64,000 nt of DNA from assembly GCA_964346585.1 (NCBI GenBank), contig CAYFVQ010000015.1, positions 3,367 to 67,366 on the forward strand, read 5' to 3'. Made by a program: the position numbers and the translations under genes. The notes under the pieces are model-generated. The model saw nothing but the letters and a program-made list of their open reading frames with translations. It searched no databases and was not told the origin of the DNA. This DNA comes from SOIA01 sp964346585. GTDB lineage: Bacteria > Acidobacteriota > Aminicenantia > Aminicenantales > Aminicenantaceae. Every line of letters starts with the position of its first letter. Position 1 is the first letter of the stretch. Positions 37,902-45,362 of the stretch are shown here, piece by piece.

Positions 37902-38132
37902 CCTCCATCATCAGCCCCATTAAGCACTTCAACAGCTATCTACAGGATTGCCACATAAACCAATATTTTCGAATGTTCACATTGTTTTTTATAGGAAAAA
38001 TGAGCATCAGCCTTTAGCTTTGTTCTAAGAATAATTGATGTAGAATGAAGTGAAGGGGAGGGAGTTGTAGGGAGGGATGTCCGTTTTTAAAAGCAGACTT
38101 TCCAAATCATTCAGATTGCTTCTGACGATCCG

Positions 38133-38324
38133 CTACTTTTTCAGTAGCTGTCTGACCCCAAAAGCAATCGCGAATAAAAGCAGGGCTTGAGTAAACTGGA
38201 GGAAGGCTTGAGCTTCAATCCCCATGATGGGTTTAACCATAAGCCTTGAAATGATTCCAATAATCAAGACAATGGCAGCCACGATGATGAGCAAGTCACA
38301 GATGATTGCGATGGTTTTTTCCAC
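38133..38324 (-). CDS. Small two-helix membrane protein
   Basis: 63 residues, starting with GTG. An ideal AGGAGGT lies seven bases ahead. Two hydrophobic helices (about 6-28 and 41-58) joined by a loop with KPIMGIEAQAF, ending RQLLKK. Family not recognised; it resembles short conserved inner-membrane proteins that may be MscL-like or chaperone-like but nothing supports a specific role. Confidence 0.7.
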   Translation of the reverse strand: MEKTIAIICDLLIIVAAIVLIIGIISRLMVKPIMGIEAQAFLQFTQALLLFAIAFGVRQLLKK

Positions 38325-38611
38325 GGTGTTTACCTCCTAATTTCCCTAAGTCACTTTGAATAATATTTATCCATTTCTCCAATGTCAAGCGTTTCAAGGA
38401 TAAACCAGGAAATTATGTAAAATGGTTGGAAATACTCCATAAATCTGAACAACCTGGATTATTACGAGATTAACACATCCTCAGGTATGGTGGTTCTTGT
38501 ATCTCCCTGTTTTCACCTGTCTCTTAAATACTTTTCCCCTGAAAAAACAACAAGTTATGAAGCCATCCCAGGGCTGATCACTGAAAAATCGACCCGACAG
38601 CTCCGGTAAAG
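38325..38611. other. Gap upstream of the RiPP cluster
   Basis: Nothing convincing. A 40-codon ATG frame at 38487-38609 has no Shine-Dalgarno, codes for an unremarkable peptide and lies just ahead of the promoter for the RiPP genes; I do not call it. Confidence 0.4.
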
Positions 38612-38640
38612 TTGTATTTTTTTGCGTATTTAAATAGAAT
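38612..38640 (+). promoter_or_regulatory. Candidate promoter of the RiPP cluster
   Basis: TTGTAT at 38612-38617, 17-base spacer, TAGAAT at 38635-38640, 41 bases before the first gene. Two mismatches in the -35 and one in the -10; spacing is right. Confidence 0.45.
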
Positions 38641-38680
38641 TTAGGTAGTAAAAGCGATCAAAAAACCCTCATCTAAGATA

Positions 38681-39073
38681 ATGGTTTGGAAAGAAAAAAT
38701 AAGGAAGTTGGAGTATTACAAAGATTTACGCCTGCTTTGGCGTACATTTTTTACGTCTTTAAAGGTCTCACTTTCTCAAAATAACTCATTCATCTCCCTG
38801 GCCAATCCCAGGCCGAGGAAGAATGCCGGCGAACAGGAGAAAATAATGAGGTATGTCAACCTCTGTTTACATCTCCGCAGACGACTGGGCTTCAAAGACT
38901 CTTGCCTCACTTCTTCCCTGCTTCTCTGCAATCTTCTCCGGCAAAACGGCATAAATGCCCACATCAATTTCTCAGCGAAGAAGGAGACGGAAAAAATGGA
39001 GGGCCACTGCTGGGTGAGTGTGGGAGAAGAAAAAATAGCAAGCGACTACACACTCATTTTCAAATATCCCTAA
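38681..39073 (+). CDS. Lasso-B2-like transglutaminase-fold leader peptidase
   Basis: 130 residues. Matches the Transglut_core3 / lasso peptide B2 pattern: Cys75 in KDSCLTSSLLLCNLLRQNG, His109 in EGHCWVSVGEEK, and Asp122 in ASDYTLIF, giving a Cys-His-Asp triad. In lasso and related pathways this papain-like enzyme cuts the leader from the modified precursor, working with a RRE protein such as the PqqD-type gene that follows. Length is close to that of the usual B2 protein. Thirteen bases separate it from the PqqD gene. Start has only a weak Shine-Dalgarno. Confidence 0.82.
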   Translation: MVWKEKIRKLEYYKDLRLLWRTFFTSLKVSLSQNNSFISLANPRPRKNAGEQEKIMRYVNLCLHLRRRLGFKDSCLTSSLLLCNLLRQNGINAHINFSAKKETEKMEGHCWVSVGEEKIASDYTLIFKYP

Positions 39074-39086
39074 ACAGGAGAATCCT

Positions 39087-39368
39087 ATGCTTCCTCTTGA
39101 TGCAATCATTCTAAAAAATGAAAGAGTTCCCTGGCGGATAATCGAGGGTGAGGCCATTCTCGTTAAGCTCGATTCAGGTGAAGTCATCCATCTCAATGAA
39201 GTGGCGGCTGAAATCTGGCGAACTATCGATGGCAAAAGGAAAATCTCAGAAATCGTTGCCCATATCCAGAAGGAATTCGATGTCGACGGAGAGCAGGCAG
39301 AAAGAGATACTTTAGAATTCATAAAGTCGCTCTCAGATATAAATTTGGTCACAGAGAAAGGAAAATAA
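39087..39368 (+). CDS. PqqD-family RiPP recognition protein (RRE)
   Basis: 93 residues, the full PqqD fold: a beta-wing start (VPWRIIEGEAILVKLDSGEVIHLNEVAAEIW) followed by helices (KISEIVAHIQKEFDVDGEQAERDTLEFIKSLSDINLV). Such proteins bind the leader peptide and present it to the modifying enzymes. It stands as a separate gene between the B2-like peptidase and the kinase-radical SAM fusion, matching the B1 role of split lasso systems and the PqqD role of radical SAM systems. A leader with a Y-x2-P motif is encoded at 41795. Confidence 0.85.
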   Translation: MLPLDAIILKNERVPWRIIEGEAILVKLDSGEVIHLNEVAAEIWRTIDGKRKISEIVAHIQKEFDVDGEQAERDTLEFIKSLSDINLVTEKGK

Positions 39369-39381
39369 AAAGACTGATAAA

Positions 39382-40821
39382 ATGACCAAGTCCTTAAAAG
39401 TCAAAATCGCTGGCCTGTGCGCAGAAATCCGGGCGGAAAACAATTCGACCCATATTTATTTGCAGTCAAAACTCAGGAATTTTCTATCCGCACAAAAAAA
39501 AATCGACTTGTATATTGAAATAGAAAGGAAGGAAGCTTCTCTCTCCATCCAGTCTATGCCCCAATTATCTTTTGAACGAGGGAAATTCCGTATTCTTCCG
39601 GATAAGAATCGTGCAGTCAGCCTGGGAATCATCGACCTGGAAAAGAGGCGCTGCACGGTCTGTGATCTCGCAGACAAATCCAAGCTGCTTCATTCGGTTC
39701 TTCTCTGTTTCGCTCTCTTTCTCGAAAAATCAGGAGGAATCATCCTTCATGCCAGCGCGGCTTACAAAAACGGTGACGGCTATCTTTTCCCCGGTCCGGC
39801 CAATGCTGGGAAAAGCACAATACTCAAACAGATGAAGGATTACTCCTCTTTTGCCGAGGAGTGGGTGGCTGTAAAAAAAACAGGGAATGATTTCTTTATG
39901 TCGAGTATTCCTCATCCCAACGCACAAAACAAAAGGAAAAAAATTAAAAAAATCTTTTTTCCGAAAAAGGGAAAGGCTATCGAATCCAAAAGGCTCAAAT
40001 CCCAGGATGCAGCAAAAAGGCTCCTCGCCAACTGTTTGTTCTCCACGATGCATACAGAAACCGTAGGAGGAGTCTTGGAAAGAGTCGCCGAATTGGCCCA
40101 GAGGGTATCCTGTTACGAGCTCGAGTTCCCTCTCCATGTATGGCTGGACAAGGAGATTGAACAGACAGAACTCTGGCAAAAAAAGAAGAAACCAATCCAG
40201 AGGATGAATTGGCCTGAAGGATCGGACCTCTCCGCTCTTCATGAATCGTTGATCCTGACCTGGCGATGCAATCTCCAATGCTTTCACTGCCGCCCCTATT
40301 TGCCTCGACACGGAACACTTTCTTTTGAAGATGTTAAAAAACACCTTGACTCTCTTGCGAAGAAAGGAACGCTCTTTCTTCATTTGACTGGTGGAGAGCC
40401 CCTGATGCACAAAGATTTCTGGAAAATCGTCTCCTCTGCCAGCCAGAAAAATTTCGCTCTCATCCTCCACACCAATGGCACCCTGATCACTCCTGAGGTT
40501 GGAGAAAGATTAAAGCATTTCAATTTATTACAGGTTTCTCTAACCGTATTGGGCGGAAATGCCCAGACTCACGATTCACTGACCGGTGTCAAGGGTTCCT
40601 TTGAAAAGACTGTTCATGCCCTGAAAATCATGAAAGAAAAAGGACTGGATGTGGTTCTATCCACGACTAAACTTAGTGACAACCAGGATGAGATTCCTGA
40701 AATGGAAAGATTGGTAAAAAATCATGGAGTTGCCTTAAAAATTATCCCCTACCAGATTCCCCACAAAGGAGAATTCGAGGAATTTAACCGATGCTATCAG
40801 AAAAATTTACAGAGAAGTTAG
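39382..40821 (+). CDS. HprK-like kinase domain fused to radical SAM domain
   Basis: 479 residues. Residues 1 to about 270 look like the HPr-kinase-like proteins of RiPP clusters: a small N-terminal domain, GIILHASAAYKNGDGYLF, and a P-loop GPANAGKST at 138-146. From about 285 a radical SAM core begins: RCNLQCFHC with Cys296, Cys300 and Cys303 for the 4Fe-4S cluster, LTGGEPLMHKDFWKI, LHTNGTLI and QVSLTVLGG. It stops after the core, with no SPASM cluster domain. Fusion of the two is unusual; they are normally separate genes. Its last 31 bases overlap the next radical SAM gene. Role: probably phosphorylation or ATP-dependent step plus a radical modification of the precursor; exact chemistry unknown. 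Confidence 0.8.
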   Translation: MTKSLKVKIAGLCAEIRAENNSTHIYLQSKLRNFLSAQKKIDLYIEIERKEASLSIQSMPQLSFERGKFRILPDKNRAVSLGIIDLEKRRCTVCDLADKSKLLHSVLLCFALFLEKSGGIILHASAAYKNGDGYLFPGPANAGKSTILKQMKDYSSFAEEWVAVKKTGNDFFMSSIPHPNAQNKRKKIKKIFFPKKGKAIESKRLKSQDAAKRLLANCLFSTMHTETVGGVLERVAELAQRVSCYELEFPLHVWLDKEIEQTELWQKKKKPIQRMNWPEGSDLSALHESLILTWRCNLQCFHCRPYLPRHGTLSFEDVKKHLDSLAKKGTLFLHLTGGEPLMHKDFWKIVSSASQKNFALILHTNGTLITPEVGERLKHFNLLQVSLTVLGGNAQTHDSLTGVKGSFEKTVHALKIMKEKGLDVVLSTTKLSDNQDEIPEMERLVKNHGVALKIIPYQIPHKGEFEEFNRCYQKNLQRS

Positions 40822-41798
40822 AAGAAAAGCACATCCCCTTCTTTTCTTCCATAGAAATCACTTCGCGCTGCAATCTGCGCTGCAAATTTTGCTATCTCGA
40901 CCATGCGGACAATGATGAGCTGTCCACAGAAGAGATAAAGGACTATCTCAATCAACTCGCAAATCTTGGCTCGCTTTTTCTCTCTCTCACAGGAGGGGAA
41001 CCTTTGCTGAGAAAAGATTTCTGGGAAATTGCCCAACACGCTCATGACCTGGGCTTTGCCATAAACTTAAAGACCAACGGGAATCTTATCGATGAAAAAA
41101 TGGCAGACCGAATAGCCAGATTGAGCGTCTACCGTGTAGACATCAGCCTTCTTGGGGCGACACCCGAAGTGCATGATAGAATCACCCAGGTCCAGGATTC
41201 TTTTGAAAAAACAATCCAGTCTGTTAAGCGGCTCAGAAAAAAAGACATTCAAGTCTTCTTGATGAGCACCATAATCAGAGACAACCTCTCGGAGTTCATG
41301 AATATAAAAGCGCTGGCCGATAAAACGAACGCTCAACTGGCAAGCACCCCTCTTGTCTATCCAAAAAATGACTCGGGAAAAGAACCTCTCCGCTACCGTC
41401 TCACAGACGAGGAGCTGGCTCATTATTTCAGGGAAACACTCAATCCTCAGTCAATAAATGTCCTCTGTCGTGACACAGACTCTGATCCGTTGATCTGTCA
41501 GGCAGGAAGAACCGATATCAGCATTAACAGCCAGGGCAAGGTCTATCCCTGTCTCGGTTTCCCCTGGGAAGTCGGAGATTTGAGAAAAGAGAATCTTGCG
41601 GAAATCATCGAAAACTCAGAAAGACTCTTTTTTTTCCGTTCTCTCGACGGAAGCGAATTCGAAGACTGTTTCCGCTGCGAAGATAGTTCTCTGTGTACCC
41701 GCTGCCCTGGCTTGGCCTTTCTAGAAAAAGGAGATTTTCTCGGAATATCTCCTGAACACTGTCGCCAAACAAAAATCATGAAGGAGGTACTCAAATGA
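40791..41798 (+). CDS. Radical SAM/SPASM peptide-modifying enzyme
   Basis: 335 residues. Cys27-x3-Cys31-x2-Cys34 (SRCNLRCKFCYLD) binds the SAM-cleaving cluster; LTGGEPLLRKDFWEI and NLKTNGNLI follow. The C-terminal SPASM part has the expected cysteines: CQAGRTDISINSQGKVYPCLGF, then ECFRCEDSSLCTRCPG-type spacing (seen as FEDCFRCEDSSLCTRCPG) and a final HCRQ. SPASM proteins modify ribosomal peptides, often making thioether or C-C bonds at cysteine or nearby residues. Much of the core resembles the radical SAM part of the previous gene, indicating a tandem duplication. It overlaps the fusion gene by 31 bases and the precursor gene by ATGA. Confidence 0.88.
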   Translation: MLSEKFTEKLEEKHIPFFSSIEITSRCNLRCKFCYLDHADNDELSTEEIKDYLNQLANLGSLFLSLTGGEPLLRKDFWEIAQHAHDLGFAINLKTNGNLIDEKMADRIARLSVYRVDISLLGATPEVHDRITQVQDSFEKTIQSVKRLRKKDIQVFLMSTIIRDNLSEFMNIKALADKTNAQLASTPLVYPKNDSGKEPLRYRLTDEELAHYFRETLNPQSINVLCRDTDSDPLICQAGRTDISINSQGKVYPCLGFPWEVGDLRKENLAEIIENSERLFFFRSLDGSEFEDCFRCEDSSLCTRCPGLAFLEKGDFLGISPEHCRQTKIMKEVLK

Positions 41799-41935
41799 AA
41801 AAGAAAAAAGCCTACAAGAAACCCAAGATGAAAGTTGAAAAATTGACCATGTTCTCTCAAACGTGTAGAGTCAATCCTCACTCGTGTCCCGGAGCTCCAA
41901 GCCTCCAAACAGCCGCTCAGTGCCTGAAAGTATAG
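41795..41935 (+). CDS. RiPP precursor peptide, 46 residues, three cysteines
   Basis: Small gene found by reading downstream of the SPASM gene; it starts in the ATGA overlap with a perfect AAGGAGG seven bases upstream. The N-terminal leader is lysine-rich and holds Tyr7-x2-Pro10-x-Met12, the spacing of the Y-x2-P-x-L motif bound by RRE proteins, and Glu15-Lys16-Leu17. The last part (from Thr18) has cysteines at 24, 31 and 43, the segment NPHSCPGAPS, and no Asp or Glu. The acidic residue needed for a lasso ring is absent, and no lasso cyclase is present. Expected product: a cysteine-based, radical SAM-modified peptide released by the B2-like enzyme. Confidence 0.82.
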   Translation: MKKKKAYKKPKMKVEKLTMFSQTCRVNPHSCPGAPSLQTAAQCLKV

Positions 41936-41980
41936 CGTTTGTCTGATTTTTTTTGTCTATCACTCAAAAGGGGAAAAATT

Positions 41981-43057
41981 TTGACAATCTCGAGGGAAGA
42001 CTTACTGATTTCTCTTTCGACTCTGGCCAGAGAAGACAGTGATAAAAAAAAAGAATTACAAAAAATACTCAGTGAATTCGAAAACTGGCCGGAGTTTACA
42101 GAAAATGAGCTTTCCCTTTTTGTTTATTATCAGCTTAAAAAACTATCCCTCCTGGACTCCATCCCTCCTCCAATCAACAGGAAGCTTGAAAACCGCTTTA
42201 TGAGCACCGCAGCTCTTAATATCGTCCATTTGGAAAACCTGGCTCAACTCGCCAAAAAATTGAGCCAACAAAAAGTATCGCTCATGATCCTGAAGGGGGC
42301 AGCTCTGTGCGACACAATCTATCCTCATATAGGGCTTCGCACTTTCTGTGATCTTGATATCCTCATTCACAAGAAAAACATTCAAAAGGTAATGGGAGTA
42401 TTGACACAGCTTGATTATTCGATCTCTCACACTCATGCTCAACATCATTTCTCTGCATATCAGGAGTCAAACCATTCCCTTCCTCTTGAAGTGCACTGGG
42501 ACCTGGTGAATGAAGCCAGCCCATTCCAGAAATACGCTTTTCAACTTTGTTTGGAAAAATTCTGGCAGGATGCCATGTCATTTGAATTCAGGGAAACAGA
42601 GGCTTTATGGCTCTCTCCCGAGCATCAGCTGATCTATCTTTCCGTGCATATGCTGAAAGAAGGATACTCAAACCGGAAATGGCTGGTTGATCTCTATTAC
42701 CTCCTTAAATTCTTCAGAGGAGGAATGGACTGGAACAAACTTTTTGAGGAATGTGAAAAATATCAAGTGAAAAGACCTGTCTACTATGCTCTCTCCACTC
42801 TGGATGAGATTTTTCACATTTCTGAGATGAATGGGGATTTGTTGAGCCAGGAGATCCTCGATAAATTGAAACCGGCGAAAATCGCATGGCTTGAGCGAAA
42901 AATACTCGATCGATTGAGGAAAAACAAGCCACTGAAAACATACTTTTATCGTTTTTTCCTGTATCAATTTTCCATTGAAAGTGTAAAGGATAAATTGAAA
43001 GCCCTCTTTTCTCTAATGAAATACGCCTTCCAACTCTCCTCCCTTAGATTAAAATAG
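41981..43057 (+). CDS. Nucleotidyltransferase-fold protein (NTP_transf_5 type)
   Basis: 358 residues from the TTG at 41981, which has AAGGGG seven bases upstream; the frame opens earlier at 41939. The core ILKGAALCDTIYPHIGLRTFCDLDILI carries the D-x-D metal motif (Asp124, Asp126), typical of the uncharacterised nucleotidyltransferases that accompany lasso and other RiPP clusters. A later EVHWDLVN and helical C-terminal region follow. It may adenylylate or phosphorylate the peptide or a protein partner; function not established. It lies 45 bases after the precursor, last gene of the cluster. Confidence 0.75.
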   Translation: MTISREDLLISLSTLAREDSDKKKELQKILSEFENWPEFTENELSLFVYYQLKKLSLLDSIPPPINRKLENRFMSTAALNIVHLENLAQLAKKLSQQKVSLMILKGAALCDTIYPHIGLRTFCDLDILIHKKNIQKVMGVLTQLDYSISHTHAQHHFSAYQESNHSLPLEVHWDLVNEASPFQKYAFQLCLEKFWQDAMSFEFRETEALWLSPEHQLIYLSVHMLKEGYSNRKWLVDLYYLLKFFRGGMDWNKLFEECEKYQVKRPVYYALSTLDEIFHISEMNGDLLSQEILDKLKPAKIAWLERKILDRLRKNKPLKTYFYRFFLYQFSIESVKDKLKALFSLMKYAFQLSSLRLK

Positions 43058-43058
43058 C

Positions 43059-43185
43059 GTCATTGCGAGCGAAGCGTGGCAATCTCATATGAATAAATTG
43101 TCATTGCATAAGTGTAACAAAGAAGTAATTTCGCAAAAAAATTTATTATTTTCTTATGAAATTGCCACGCTTCGCTCGCAATGAC
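43059..43185. repeat. REP-like inverted doublet
   Basis: Arms 43059-43093 and 43151-43185 are reverse complements over 35 bases with two mismatches, with a 57-base AT-rich centre. Each arm contains ATTGCGAGCGAAGCGTGGC, a REP unit found in many unrelated bacteria, which can fold on itself (CGAGCGAAGCG). The left arm begins two bases after the nucleotidyltransferase stop codon. A decayed unit lies at 14827. Confidence 0.85.
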
Positions 43186-43196
43186 ATTCATTAACG

Positions 43197-43301
43197 AAAA
43201 AAGGGGCAGGCCCTTTTTTTAAGAAGGGGGATAATCCCTCTTCTTTTTAGGAATAATGACTGAAAGGGACAGTCCCAAAAAAAGGGGCCTATCCCCTTTT
43301 T
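43197..43301. repeat. GGGGCC-hairpin repeat, copy 2 with extra hairpin
   Basis: 43219-43301 repeats the element at 13683-13772 (same order: GATAATCCCT, GACAGTCCC, AAAAAAGGGGCCTATCCCCTTTTT). Just before it, 43197-43220 is another hairpin (AAAAAGGGGCAGGCCCTTTTTTT) close to the reverse complement of the end hairpin. The T runs make it a probable terminator for the RiPP genes and, from the other side, for the ABC permease. Confidence 0.75.
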
Positions 43302-43304
43302 CTG

Positions 43305-43336
43305 TGGGCTAAGGTGGTACCTTGGGGAACGTCCCC
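43305..43336. repeat. Single arm of the composite inverted repeat
   Basis: Thirty-two bases identical to the right arm of the element at 36240-36360, with no partner arm nearby. It ends at the last base of the permease stop codon (43336). Confidence 0.85.
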
Positions 43337-44145
43337 TAATATTGACTTAAGCTGCCGTCTTTCTTGGCCCATTTCAGGGCAAACTCAAACAGCAGGACAG
43401 ACAGCGGAAACAAAACCAAAGCAAACCCGAGCAATGCCAAGATTTCAGTCCTCACCTGAGTAAAAGAGTAACCGGCAAGTAGAATCCCTCTCAACGCGTT
43501 CAGCGCATATGTTATGGGAAGAGCATGGGAGATGACTTGAAGAGGTCCGGGCAGTATCATTATAGGATAATACACTCCGCCCAAGAGGTCGAATGAACTG
43601 GAGACAATCCAGTTCACAGGATTCCCTCTCTTAAAGACCATGACAAAGCAAGAAGAGATGATGCCCAGGCTGCTGAAAGAAAGGATCGACAAGAAAAAAA
43701 CGACCACGATCAATAGAGGATGAGAGAGGCTAAAATGGATACCGAAGATAAATCTGCCGATAAGAAGATAGACAAGAATATTGAACGAAGAATAAATGAA
43801 ATTCCAGAGGGAAAGATAGACGACGATGGAAGTCGCTCGTGTTGGCGTGATCAGCATGGCTTCCAGCGTCCCGATCATCTGTTCTTGCCTGAGTGCGCCT
43901 GCAGACGTCCCCAGTCCGACACCCAGAAAAGTGGAGAAGGCAATACCTATCAGGACAAACGGAAAATAATCTCCGCCATATTCTTGAAGATGAGGAGCTG
44001 CGGCTTTGCCAAATAGCTTGGCAATAAAGAAAAAAGTCAGTACGGAAAAGAATACTCCGATGAGATTCATCAAAAAAGCGGATTTATAACTTATCTCTGT
44101 TAAAAAATCTCTTTTAATGAACGCCGCGGCTTTGGTTAAGAACAC
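43336..44145 (-). CDS. ABC-2 type transporter permease
   Basis: 269 residues, six membrane helices with the ABC-2 membrane domain layout: cytoplasmic start (AAFIKRDFLTEISYKSAFL), GTLEAMLITPTRATSIV coupling segment and ISHALPITYALNALRGILLAG near the end. The ATPase is encoded 21 bases upstream. DrrB/NatB-like pairs of this size export drugs, lipids or peptides. It lies next to the RiPP cluster on the opposite strand, with only repeats between, so export of the peptide is possible but not shown. Confidence 0.85.
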   Translation of the reverse strand: MFLTKAAAFIKRDFLTEISYKSAFLMNLIGVFFSVLTFFFIAKLFGKAAAPHLQEYGGDYFPFVLIGIAFSTFLGVGLGTSAGALRQEQMIGTLEAMLITPTRATSIVVYLSLWNFIYSSFNILVYLLIGRFIFGIHFSLSHPLLIVVVFFLSILSFSSLGIISSCFVMVFKRGNPVNWIVSSSFDLLGGVYYPIMILPGPLQVISHALPITYALNALRGILLAGYSFTQVRTEILALLGFALVLFPLSVLLFEFALKWAKKDGSLSQY

Positions 44146-44166
44146 CCGGGTATCCTCACAATCATC

Positions 44167-44958
44167 CTAAATAAAATATTTGAAGATATCTTCAATCGTG
44201 GCTTCCGGAACCTTTATTTTTCTTTTTAATTCTGAAAGTGTGCCCAAGGCTTTAACAATTCCCCTATCCATGAGCGCCACTCTGTCCGCAAAATCTTCCG
44301 CTTCCCTCAGGACATGCGTCGTGAACACGACTGTTTTCTTTTCCTCACTCACTATTCTTTCCTTTATGAACCGGCGAAGCTTCTCTGCACTGGTATGGTC
44401 AAGACTTTTCGTGGGTTCATCCATGAAAAGTATTTTCGCGTCGCTCAGAAGACACCTCGCTACAGCCAGATGCTGCTTCATCCCTGTGGAATATTCATTG
44501 AATCTCGTGTCGACATATTCCTGCATATCCAGCAACTCAACAAGGGACTCTATTTTTTTCTGGACTTCATCCGATTTAAGGCCGTGGAGAGCTCCAAAAA
44601 ATTTTAAATTCTGCTTGCCTGTGAGCCTCCAATAGAAACTCCTTTCCTCTCCTGTCACTAATCCAATTGATCTTCTCACGGCTTCATCATCCTTTGTAAT
44701 ATCGTGTCCATCCACTACAGCTTCTCCCCTGGTCGGAAAGATTAATGTGCACAGCATCTTTATCAATGTGGTTTTCCCAGCTCCATTTGGCCCCAGAAGC
44801 GCGAAGATTTCTCCTGGTTGCACCTCTATTGATACTCCCTCCACTGCTTTGACGATTGGTTTTTCTGTAAACATTCGAGGCAAAAAATCAATTAGATTGG
44901 TCGATGGAGTGAAATATTTAGTCAAGTCTCTGGTTATTATGATGGACGTTTCACTCAT
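44167..44958 (-). CDS. ABC transporter ATP-binding protein (ABC-2 type)
   Basis: About 263 residues. Walker A LLGPNGAGKTTLIKML, signature EYSTGMKQHLAVARCLL, Walker B ILFMDEPTKSLD and switch histidine in TTHVLRE are all present; the signature is STGMKQ in place of the usual LSGGQ, as in DrrA-type exporters. Start taken at the ATG 44958; a GTG at 44970 is also in frame and neither has a convincing Shine-Dalgarno. Forms one transporter with the permease that follows. Confidence 0.87.
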   Translation of the reverse strand: MSETSIIITRDLTKYFTPSTNLIDFLPRMFTEKPIVKAVEGVSIEVQPGEIFALLGPNGAGKTTLIKMLCTLIFPTRGEAVVDGHDITKDDEAVRRSIGLVTGEERSFYWRLTGKQNLKFFGALHGLKSDEVQKKIESLVELLDMQEYVDTRFNEYSTGMKQHLAVARCLLSDAKILFMDEPTKSLDHTSAEKLRRFIKERIVSEEKKTVVFTTHVLREAEDFADRVALMDRGIVKALGTLSELKRKIKVPEATIEDIFKYFI

Positions 44959-44970
44959 GGATGCACACAC

Positions 44971-45362
44971 GCACGTAGGATATCCTAACTTCTCCTTTTT
45001 TGCAGAACTCCAATCCTACAGCCGTCATCTCATGGAACCCGACTGTTTTTAAAAGGACGAGGTTGAATTAAAAACTCAACCCTGAATCCCGACCGTCCTG
45101 CAAATTGCACTTTATCTGGTGGAAAGTTTACCTCAAAGAAAAATCCCCAGTCAAACATCTCTATCATTTAAACTTGAACAAATTCTGTTCGAGCAGCTTT
45201 AAAATTCAACGCACGCCTTCATTTCGTGGCTCACATGGAATAATATGGCTTTCCCCATCCCCTTTTTTCACATCATCACATCAACGTCAAAAAAACTCCT
45301 CTCGAATTCACAATGAAATTGTATTGAAAATATTTCTTTTCAATGATATATTAGAGGACAAA
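44971..45362. other. Gap between divergent ABC and PilZ genes
   Basis: No gene recognised. The frame that leads into the PilZ gene is open from 45105, but that part lacks a Shine-Dalgarno and is not PilZ-like. TTGAAA at 45324 and TATATT at 45347 (17-base spacer) look like a promoter, but it would start transcription almost at the PilZ start codon, so its meaning is uncertain. Confidence 0.4.

Noticed and set aside
38487..38609. 40-codon ORF just upstream of the RiPP cluster, as a second precursor
   Set aside because: No Shine-Dalgarno, no leader motif, a single Cys, and it ends before the likely promoter of the cluster.
38681..43057. A lasso peptide pathway
   Set aside because: B2-like and RRE genes fit, but there is no asparagine-synthetase-like cyclase and the precursor core has no Asp or Glu for the ring.
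43336..44958. ABC pair as a proven exporter of the RiPP product
   Set aside because: It lies on the other strand beyond three repeats and terminators; the link is only proximity.
45105..45362. 86-residue extension of the PilZ protein
   Set aside because: No Shine-Dalgarno at its start and no similarity to PilZ N-termini; GTG at 45363 has one.
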